This document shows, piece after piece, positions 1 through 5,698 of a stretch of 46,007 nucleotides of DNA. The notes below the pieces were generated by a model. The model searched no databases, was not told the origin of the DNA, and saw nothing but the letters and a program-made list of their open reading frames with translations. Position 1 is the first letter of the stretch. Every line of letters starts with the position of its first letter. Source of the stretch: Flavobacteriales bacterium (lineage in GTDB: Bacteria; Bacteroidota; Bacteroidia; Flavobacteriales_F; PHOS-HE28); NCBI GenBank assembly GCA_023382455.1, contig JAHDVX010000020.1, positions 1 to 46,007 of the forward strand. Reading direction: 5' to 3'. Made by a program: the position numbers and the translations under genes.

Positions 1-188
1 CCTTCCCCGGCCAGGATCTTCCAGGCCTCGGCATTGGCCGCTTGGCCGAAATCCCAGGTGGAGACTACAATGGCCCCCCTTGCCTGCCCGGGTAACGCTT
101 CACGCCGACGGCCTGCAAAGGCACCGCCCGCCATGGCAGCCCCGGAGAACAAGGTGGATAATCGGAGAAAGGTCCGGCGGTCGATCAT
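1..188 (-). CDS. N4-(beta-N-acetylglucosaminyl)-L-asparaginase, N-terminal part (3' end outside window)
   Basis: Reading leftward from an ATG at 188, the frame stays open to the window edge (62 residues). It begins MIDRRTFLRLS, a twin-arginine signal with hydrophobic stretch, then an Ala/Gly-rich region and the segment IVVSTWDFGQAANAEAWKIL, which matches the start of mature glycosylasparaginases (N-terminal nucleophile hydrolases that cleave the GlcNAc-Asn bond). The autocatalytic Thr lies beyond the window, so activity cannot be judged. The Tat signal implies folded export to the periplasm. The gene lies 48 bases after the GT-C gene on the same strand and may be the last gene of that cluster. 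Function is inferred from the N-terminus only. Confidence 0.8.
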   Translation of the reverse strand, partial: MIDRRTFLRLSTLFSGAAMAGGAFAGRRREALPGQARGAIVVSTWDFGQAANAEAWKILAGE

Positions 189-236
189 TGAGTTCTGGGA
201 CTTGCCCGAATGTACAGGTTGAACTTGCCGGATCTT

Positions 237-1328
237 TCAGCATGTCAATAGATCACCCTTCAGCCAGAGCACGAACCACCCCAACTGTAGCATGAACGCC
301 ATGGCCAAAATGGGAACTTTCCATCGTTGCCCGGCGAGCCAGTTCCCCGCCAGCAGGAACAACGGGAAGAGTACCGTGGTGAAGCGCGGCATGGAGGCCA
401 CGGACCCACTGAAAAGCGGAAGCAGGATACTGACCCACAGCAGCAGATTGAGCGATGGGGGCAATTGCTTTCGGACCGTGAACGCGACCCCTAATAAACC
501 GATGGTGAACCACGAATCAAATTGCGTTGCCAGGTCACCGGCGTTAAAGAAGCCTTTGAACGGCCAGGTCAATGACCGGCCCCAACCCGCTTGTGCCGCT
601 GAGAAGGCGAAAGGTTCCCCTGTCATGTGCCATTGGTGAATGCACCAACCGGCAAATGCAGCCAATGGGAACAGCAACGGCCATGATCTTTGGAACGCGC
701 CCATTGGATCGCGCCAAAGCGACGACACGGGATTTCCATCCAGTTCATTCGCGTAAAGGACCAGCACCGGCAGCAGGAACAGCCCGTTGGGCCTCGTCAA
801 CACCAGGATCGAGGCGCAAAAGGCCAGGCCCCATGGCCAGCGCTTTTTCACGGCAAGGAAGCAACCCAACAAAGCACATAGGAACAAGGCCTCTGTCATG
901 CCCAGATGGAAATAGATCCCAAAGGGTTGCGACAACAATGCCAGCACGCCCCAGTATGCCGATGTTGCCCCCTGCATGTAAGAGAACAAGTGGTAGGCCA
1001 TCAGCGCAAGCAATGCGGACAACAGCGCGCCCAGCACCATGTACACCTGTCCGACCCCAAGGCCTGTGGCGTGCAGCGTTGTCCGTACCAACCATGGATA
1101 GAGCGGGAAAAAGGCCCATTCCGTCTGGTGTATGTCTGTTCCCTGCCAATGTCCCAGATCTTCCCCGGACCCCACTTCAGGATAGCCGTTCAGGGCAATG
1201 CGTTTGTACCATCCCGCGTCACAGCTGATACAATCTGCATTAGCCCCGTCGACATACCTTCCGAGGATCGCATAGATCAACCCAATGCCTGCGGCAAACA
1301 GGCAGACGAGGAGCAAGTGGCGGCGCAT
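237..1328 (-). CDS. GT-C fold mannosyltransferase, PIG-V-like integral membrane protein
   Basis: A 363-residue multi-pass membrane protein. An N-terminal membrane segment (about 4-22) is followed by a large first loop with D37-x-x-W40-Y41, a GY at 48-49 and the block TEWAFFPLYPWLVR (69-82). This Asp and the FFPLYP motif are hallmarks of the PIG-V / bacterial GT-C mannosyltransferases, which move a sugar from a polyprenyl-phosphate donor to an acceptor outside the membrane. About eight to ten further hydrophobic segments follow. It starts 6 bases after the KdsC-like gene, so co-transcription with the Kdo genes is likely and a role in a surface glycan is plausible. Donor and acceptor cannot be read from sequence. 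Confidence 0.75.
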   Translation of the reverse strand: MRRHLLLVCLFAAGIGLIYAILGRYVDGANADCISCDAGWYKRIALNGYPEVGSGEDLGHWQGTDIHQTEWAFFPLYPWLVRTTLHATGLGVGQVYMVLGALLSALLALMAYHLFSYMQGATSAYWGVLALLSQPFGIYFHLGMTEALFLCALLGCFLAVKKRWPWGLAFCASILVLTRPNGLFLLPVLVLYANELDGNPVSSLWRDPMGAFQRSWPLLFPLAAFAGWCIHQWHMTGEPFAFSAAQAGWGRSLTWPFKGFFNAGDLATQFDSWFTIGLLGVAFTVRKQLPPSLNLLLWVSILLPLFSGSVASMPRFTTVLFPLFLLAGNWLAGQRWKVPILAMAFMLQLGWFVLWLKGDLLTC

Positions 1329-1334
1329 GCTGGT

Positions 1335-1988
1335 TCAGCGCGCGCCCCGCACTACCCGCGGCTCTTTGCCGTTGCGCACCTTGAGGTAGCGTTGGTACTC
1401 CGGGCTGTATGCGGCGCGGTGGTCGAACACGGCGCCGAAATTGCCCAGGAGATCGATCACGGCCTCGGTGGCCTCGCGCAGGCCGTTCTCCCCGCCGCTG
1501 CACTCGGTCACGATGTCGGCATCGCCACGGGCAACCACGTGCTCGGTAAAACGTTTTCCGCTCCTACGGCCGATCATCACGCGCAGGCCGCATTGCCGGG
1601 CCACAGGCAGGTCGATGGCATCATCGAAGAAGAAGGCCACCTCATCCGCCTTGAGGCGCTGATCCAGCAGGAATTGCCGAAAAGCATCGGGCTTGTTGAT
1701 GAAGCCCATGTACAGGCCGTGGAAGCGTTCACGTTGCACAAAGCGCTCCGCATGCGGATTGAGCTGCCCGGTGATCACCGCTGCCGCCGGTTCCTTGCCG
1801 TTCTTCAACCAGAGGGCGAATCGCAGCATGTTCACGCCCATGCTGCCCACCTCGCTGAACGGGCTGCCGCCATCCAGGTCCTTCCAACCGTCGTTGAACA
1901 CGCCGTCCCAATCGAACAGCACGGCCTTGATGCCTGCCGCCCGCTCTTGGAGCTCGGCGGTGCCGCGGATGAACCGGGTCGGGAACAT
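1335..1988 (-). CDS. HAD-superfamily phosphatase, KdsC-like (Kdo 8-phosphate phosphatase candidate)
   Basis: A 217-residue HAD hydrolase. Motif I is FDWDGV with nucleophile D26 and D28, motif II is VITGQ (T73), motif III lysine is K99 in INKPDAF, and motif IV is FFFDDAIDLP (D122/D123). The end of the core, ECSGGENGLREATEAV, is the GG..G.RE pattern of KdsC, which removes phosphate from Kdo-8-phosphate. At 217 residues it is longer than typical KdsC (about 170-190), with about 20 extra N-terminal and 25 extra C-terminal residues. Position two genes after kdsA supports the assignment. A different sugar phosphate substrate is possible. Confidence 0.7.
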   Translation of the reverse strand: MFPTRFIRGTAELQERAAGIKAVLFDWDGVFNDGWKDLDGGSPFSEVGSMGVNMLRFALWLKNGKEPAAAVITGQLNPHAERFVQRERFHGLYMGFINKPDAFRQFLLDQRLKADEVAFFFDDAIDLPVARQCGLRVMIGRRSGKRFTEHVVARGDADIVTECSGGENGLREATEAVIDLLGNFGAVFDHRAAYSPEYQRYLKVRNGKEPRVVRGAR

Positions 1989-1989
1989 G

Positions 1990-2121
1990 GGGACGGGGGT
2001 GTCCGTTGTCCGTTATCAGTTGCCAGTTGTTCGTTGTCGGTTGGTCGTTGTTTGGGTCTCCAAAGGATTGTCCTTACCCCTCCTGACAAAGAACAACTGA
2101 CAACTAACAACTGTGAACTAC
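1990..2121. repeat. Intergenic degenerate short-unit repeat with inverted arms
   Basis: The 133-base gap between the HAD gene and the transaldolase-CBS gene is built from variants of a 6-9 base unit. The left arm (about 2001-2055) has repeated GTTGTC / AGTTG units, and the right arm (about 2083-2115) has CAACTGACAACTAACAACTG-type units that are roughly the reverse complement. The transcript could fold into a long imperfect hairpin between two genes of the cluster. The low-complexity GT/CA composition is unlike anything else in the window. Confidence 0.7.
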
Positions 2122-3144
2122 TCAAGCGGAGATCGCCTTGATCAGGTCTTGGATGTCCAGCATCCCGAGCTGTTTGCCGTTCTCGCTCACGCTCAACGTG
2201 TCCACCTTGTGCTCCTTGAACGCTTTCTGGGCCTCGTCCAGCAAGGCTTCCGGCGATACGGTGTAGGGCGCGTTGAACTTCAGCGTGCTCAGCTTCTTCG
2301 TGAGGAACTTGTTGCCTTCCTTCTCCAGCCCGCGGCGCAGGCCGCCATCGGTGAACACGCCCACGTTCTTTCCCTTGGCATCCACCACCATCACGGCGCC
2401 GAAGCCGTGCCTGGTCATCTCCACCAAGGCTTCGCTCACGGTCTTGCTGTCCTTTACCACGGGGTTGTTGCGGGTCAGGATGTCCTTCACCTTCATGGTG
2501 ATCAGGCGGGTGTCCACGTAGAACTGCTTGGTACCGATGGCCGTGAAATGGTTGTCGGTGAGCTGCCTCATCAGCTTCCAGGGCACGGTGATGGTGTGCA
2601 CGCCGAGTTCCACCGCATTGCGGACATGCTCCACGGTGCGCACGCTGCTGAACATGATCTTGGTGTCGTAGCCGTAGTAGTTCACGGCGCGCACGCATTG
2701 CTCCACCAGGGCGAGGGCGTCGTGGCCCTGGTCCTGCAGGCGGCCCACAAGCGGACATACGTAGTTGGCACCGGCCTGCATGGCCATGTAGGCCTGCTGG
2801 ATGGTGTACACCAGGTGCACGTTCACCATGATGCCCTCGTTGCGCAGCATCTTGCAGGCGCGCAGGCCCTCCAAACTCACGGGGATCTTGAAGACGGTGG
2901 TCTCCTTCTTCAGGCCCATTTTCAGCTGGCGCTTGGCCTCCTTCACCACCTCTTCGGCGGTCTCGCCCAAGGCTTCCACTTGGAGAATGGGCACCTTCTT
3001 GGCCAGGTCCAGGATCATCTTGTCGATGTCCGTGACGCCGCCGCGGTGCATGAAGGTGGGCGTGGTGGTGAGGCCGGTGAGGAAGCCGAGCTTGAAGGCT
3101 TCGTCGATCTCCTTGATGTCGGCGCTGTCCAAGTAAAGTTCCAT
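2122..3144 (-). CDS. Transaldolase (fructose-6-phosphate-aldolase-like) fused to a KdsD-type CBS pair
   Basis: A 340-residue two-module protein. Residues 1-207 form a class I aldolase barrel of the short transaldolase / F6P-aldolase type: LDSADIKEID (5-14), TTTPTF (26-31), Schiff-base lysine K86 in VFKIPVS, NVHLVYTIQQA (108-118), YVCPLVGRLQD (128-138) and the YG-DT / SVR segment (157-169). Residues 208-340 are two CBS motifs whose signature (LVEMTRHGFGA, VGVFTDGGLRR, VDTLSV, IQDLIKA) is that of the C-terminus of arabinose-5-phosphate isomerase KdsD. It lies 75 bases after kdsA and before the KdsC-like gene. Arabinose 5-phosphate supply or Kdo-linked feedback control of a transaldolase are inferences. 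The SIS isomerase domain of KdsD is absent. Confidence 0.85.
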   Translation of the reverse strand: MELYLDSADIKEIDEAFKLGFLTGLTTTPTFMHRGGVTDIDKMILDLAKKVPILQVEALGETAEEVVKEAKRQLKMGLKKETTVFKIPVSLEGLRACKMLRNEGIMVNVHLVYTIQQAYMAMQAGANYVCPLVGRLQDQGHDALALVEQCVRAVNYYGYDTKIMFSSVRTVEHVRNAVELGVHTITVPWKLMRQLTDNHFTAIGTKQFYVDTRLITMKVKDILTRNNPVVKDSKTVSEALVEMTRHGFGAVMVVDAKGKNVGVFTDGGLRRGLEKEGNKFLTKKLSTLKFNAPYTVSPEALLDEAQKAFKEHKVDTLSVSENGKQLGMLDIQDLIKAISA

Positions 3145-3183
3145 GGGGGAATGCGGAGTGGTTATGGTTTGGAGCCACTGTCG

Positions 3184-3204
3184 CGTCGACCCGATGGGTC
3201 GACG
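3184..3204. repeat. Perfect 9-bp palindrome with 3-base loop between kdsA and the transaldolase gene
   Basis: CGTCGACCC (3184-3192), GAT, GGGTCGACG (3196-3204) form a 9-bp perfect hairpin in the 75-base kdsA-transaldolase gap. No T-run follows, so it is not a classical terminator. It could be a REP-like element, an RNA processing or stability signal, or an attenuator. Confidence 0.6.
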
Positions 3205-3219
3205 GTACAGCTGCGGGGA

Positions 3220-4068
3220 TCAGATCTTTTCGGAGGCGTATTGGCGGTGCTTCACCTCCACGGCGTGCAGGTCCAGCAAGGGTTTCAGGAATTCCTCGAG
3301 GTCATATACGCAGAGCTGGCTGGCCGCGTCGCACAGGGCCGTGGAGGGGTCGGGGTGGGTTTCGATGAACACGCCATCCACGCCCGAGGCCACGCCGGCC
3401 CGTGCGATGGTGGGCAGGAACTCGCGGTTACCGCCGCGCGGGTCGGCGCTGGGGATGCCGTACTTGCGGATGCTGTGCGTGATGTCGAACACCACGGGGT
3501 AGCCGGTCTGCCGCAGGTGGTAGAAGCTGCGCGGGTCCACCACCAGGTCGTTGTAGCCCAGCACGAAGCCGCGCTCGGTGAGGATGATCTTCCCGTTGCC
3601 CGTGCTCTCGATCTTCTTCACCGGCTTGGCCATGTTGTCCGGGGCCAGGAACTGCCCGTGCTTGAGGTTGATCACCGCACCGGTCTTGGCGGCCTCGGTG
3701 ACCAGCGTGGTCTGCATGCACAGGTAGGCCGGGATCTGCAGCACGTCGCACACCTCGGCCGTGGCTTTCACCTGGCTGGGGTAATGCACGTCGGTGAGCA
3801 GCGGGAAGCCGAATTCCTTCTTCACCTTCTCCAGCATCTTCAGGCCTTCGTCCAGGCCCGGCCCCATGTAGAACTCCACGCTGCTGCGGTTGTCCTTCAT
3901 GAAGCTGCTCTTGTAGATCACCGGCACCTTGGTGCGCTCGCTCACCTCGCGCAGCTTCTCGGCGGTGCGCATCATGATGCTTTCCTCCTCGATCACACAG
4001 GGACCGGAGATGAGGAAAAGCTGGTCCGAGCCGCAAGGGATGGACCCCACTTGAACGATCTTGGTCAT
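3220..4068 (-). CDS. kdsA: 3-deoxy-8-phosphooctulonate synthase (Kdo-8-phosphate synthase)
   Basis: Condenses arabinose 5-phosphate with phosphoenolpyruvate to Kdo 8-phosphate, the first committed step to the inner-core sugar of lipopolysaccharide. The 282 residues match the family from MTKIVQVGSI. Recognisable blocks are LFLISGPCVIEEE (18-30), KSSFMKDNRSS, GPGLDEGLKML, LLTDVHYPSQ, VINLKHGQFLAP, DITHSIRKYG and IETHPDP near the C-terminus. C24 in SGPC marks the metal-dependent class (Aquifex type) rather than the metal-free E. coli type, which has Asn there. The longer open frame upstream of 4068 reads into the FAH gene and was dropped. A TAACTTCG box lies 25 bases upstream. Confidence 0.95.
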   Translation of the reverse strand: MTKIVQVGSIPCGSDQLFLISGPCVIEEESIMMRTAEKLREVSERTKVPVIYKSSFMKDNRSSVEFYMGPGLDEGLKMLEKVKKEFGFPLLTDVHYPSQVKATAEVCDVLQIPAYLCMQTTLVTEAAKTGAVINLKHGQFLAPDNMAKPVKKIESTGNGKIILTERGFVLGYNDLVVDPRSFYHLRQTGYPVVFDITHSIRKYGIPSADPRGGNREFLPTIARAGVASGVDGVFIETHPDPSTALCDAASQLCVYDLEEFLKPLLDLHAVEVKHRQYASEKI

Positions 4069-4092
4069 GGGTGCTGTTGCTGAATGAAGGCG

Positions 4093-4100
4093 CGAAGTTA
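4093..4100 (-). promoter_or_regulatory. -7 box TAACTTCG upstream of kdsA
   Basis: TAACTTCG followed by CGCC, 25 bases before the kdsA ATG and overlapping the stop codon of the FAH-family gene. A TTG lies 24 bases further upstream. It fits the Bacteroidota TAnnTTTG -7 consensus with one change. kdsA may therefore start its own transcript. Confidence 0.5.
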
Positions 4101-4718
4101 CCCTTTTGCAACGGTAGCGTTCAGCAACCGCTTGCCATTGAGGAACCCCTCCAGCACATCGCCCCCCACGATGGGGCCCACTCCGGCGGGAGTGCCTGTG
4201 AAAAGCAGGTCGCCTGGTTCCAAAGTGATGAAGCGCGATACGTAAGCGATCAGCTCCGCCACGGGGAAGATCATGTGGGCAGTGGTGTCCAGCTGCACGG
4301 TCTGCCCGTTCTTCTTCAACTCGATGCTGAAGGCCTGCAGGTCCGTGGAGGCGGTCATGGGCAGCTCCACCTCGCCCAGCACGGCGCTGCCATCCCACGC
4401 TTTGGCCTTTTCCCAGGGCAGGCCCTTTGCCTTCAGTTCGTTCTGCAAGGTGCGCGCAGTAAGGTCGAGGCCCAGGGTGAAGGAGGCCACCAGGCCCAGT
4501 GCCATGTTCACCGGCACATCCTTGGCGTAGCTGTCGATCATCACCACCAGCTCCAGTTCATGCTCGATCTCCCCGGCGATGGGCGGCAACACGATGGGCT
4601 GGCCCGGGTACAGGCAGGCCGTGGTGGGCTTCAGGAAGAAGACCGGCTCGGCCGGGACGGAGCTTCCCAATTCCTTGGCGTGGTCGGCGTAGTTGCGCCC
4701 GATGCAGATAATCTTCAT
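4098..4718 (-). CDS. Fumarylacetoacetate hydrolase (FAH) family protein
   Basis: A 206-residue single-domain FAH-fold protein, similar in length to FAHD1/YcgM-type acylpyruvase or oxaloacetate decarboxylase enzymes. It opens KIICIGRNYADHAKELG, the family N-terminus, then FFLKPTTA (28-35), the metal-binding segment EIEHELELVVMID (50-62, E54 and E56) with a third acidic ligand in GLDLTAR, KAWDGSAVLG, and ends with PGDLLFTGTPAGVGP. All key residues seem present. The exact substrate (acylpyruvate, oxaloacetate or similar) cannot be assigned. It is cytoplasmic and sits just upstream of kdsA on the same strand. No pathway link between the two is evident. Confidence 0.85.
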   Translation of the reverse strand: MKIICIGRNYADHAKELGSSVPAEPVFFLKPTTACLYPGQPIVLPPIAGEIEHELELVVMIDSYAKDVPVNMALGLVASFTLGLDLTARTLQNELKAKGLPWEKAKAWDGSAVLGEVELPMTASTDLQAFSIELKKNGQTVQLDTTAHMIFPVAELIAYVSRFITLEPGDLLFTGTPAGVGPIVGGDVLEGFLNGKRLLNATVAKG

Positions 4719-4857
4719 GCCCGATCGGTTATGGTCTTTGGTTCAAGGTTGGCCGCAACTTGCTTCTCCCCAGCCCCGGCGGTACAAAGGCCAAGGGGGC
4801 GAAAGCGCTTGATGGCCATTGCGCCGTGCCGGGAATCCATCCGCAAGGTGTGTCCCA

Positions 4858-5628
4858 TCAGTCGTGCACGTCGGCCAATACATTCTTCATGATGGCCATG
4901 GTGCTGGCGGGAAGCTCGGCCTTGGTCATCAGCCAATGCAGGTATCCGGGGTCGCTGCGGCCGATGTTCTCCACGGGCCAGCCTTTGTACTTGCCGAAAG
5001 AGAGGCAAACGGCACCGTGGTCGTCAAACTGGAGCTTGCCGGCCGCGTCGGGAGCCCGGCGCCGGTCCCCGCAGAAATCGCCCAAGGCATCGGTGGTCCG
5101 GGGCAGCTCGGCATAGCGCTCGATCTGGGCCAGCAGCACCTCGGTGGTGGCTTCCACGTCGGCCATGGCATCGTGTGCGCCTTGGTGCTCCTTCCCGAGG
5201 TAGAAGAGCGAGGCTGCGCTGAGGTCCCTGCGCTCGAAATGGTGGAAGATGCGCAGCGGGTCGATCACGCGGAAAGCGGACGGGTCCCAGGGCGTGCCCA
5301 CGCGGAACAGTTCCTCGCTGAGGAAGGGCAGGTCGAACCGGAGCACATTGAAGCCGCAGAGATCGCAGCCCTCAACCTGCTGGACGATCTCCCCGGCCAG
5401 GTCCTCCAGCAGGGGGGAATCCGCCACATCGGCGTCGCTGATGCCGTGCACGGCGGTGGCCTCGGCGGGGATGGGCATGCCTGGATTGACGAGGCTCTGC
5501 CATGGTTTGCGGCTGCCGTCCGGCAGCAGGCGCATAACGGCGATCTGCACGATGCGGTCCTGCCCGATGCGGGTACCGGTGGTCTCCAGGTCGAAGATCG
5601 CCAAGGGGCGCTCCAGCTTCAGGTTCAT
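4858..5628 (-). CDS. DEDDh 3'-5' exonuclease with C-terminal DUF3820-like domain
   Basis: A 256-residue protein whose first about 170 residues are a DnaQ/epsilon-type exonuclease: ExoI FDLETTG with D13 and E15, ExoII around LCGFNVLRFDLPFL, and ExoIII HDAMADVEAT with the catalytic His and Asp. The C-terminal part (from about 195) reads FGKYKGWPVENI...PGYLHWLM, the pattern of the small DUF3820 domain often attached to such nucleases. It is not joined to a polymerase. Role is probably RNA/DNA end processing or proofreading-like turnover. It is separated from the PorE-like gene by a terminator and from the FAH gene by 139 bases with no clear signal. Confidence 0.85.
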   Translation of the reverse strand: MNLKLERPLAIFDLETTGTRIGQDRIVQIAVMRLLPDGSRKPWQSLVNPGMPIPAEATAVHGISDADVADSPLLEDLAGEIVQQVEGCDLCGFNVLRFDLPFLSEELFRVGTPWDPSAFRVIDPLRIFHHFERRDLSAASLFYLGKEHQGAHDAMADVEATTEVLLAQIERYAELPRTTDALGDFCGDRRRAPDAAGKLQFDDHGAVCLSFGKYKGWPVENIGRSDPGYLHWLMTKAELPASTMAIMKNVLADVHD

Positions 5629-5646
5629 GGTGGAAAGTTGGGCATG

Positions 5647-5676
5647 AAAAAGCCCCCGCAGTGGCGGGGGCTTTCC
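5647..5676 (-). terminator. Rho-independent terminator after the PorE-like gene
   Basis: AAAGCCCCCGC (5649-5659), loop AGTG, GCGGGGGCTTT (5664-5674): an 11-bp perfect stem, GC-rich, followed on the minus strand by a run of T. It sits 22 bases after the stop codon of the PD40/OmpA gene. The A/T flanks on both sides would let it work in both directions. Confidence 0.9.
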
Positions 5677-5698
5677 ATTTTTTTGAACAATTCGCGGA

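Noticed and set aside
906-2141. Plus-strand open frame of 411 codons
   Set aside because: Runs antisense through the GT-C and HAD genes and the repeat region; no recognisable protein.
1832-3178. Alternative minus-strand frame of 448 codons over the transaldolase gene
   Set aside because: Arg/His/Pro-rich, out of frame with the well-conserved transaldolase-CBS protein.
2113-4083. Long plus-strand open frame (656 codons)
   Set aside because: It is antisense to the transaldolase-CBS and kdsA genes; the His/Gln/Leu-rich composition is what GC-rich third positions give on the opposite strand.
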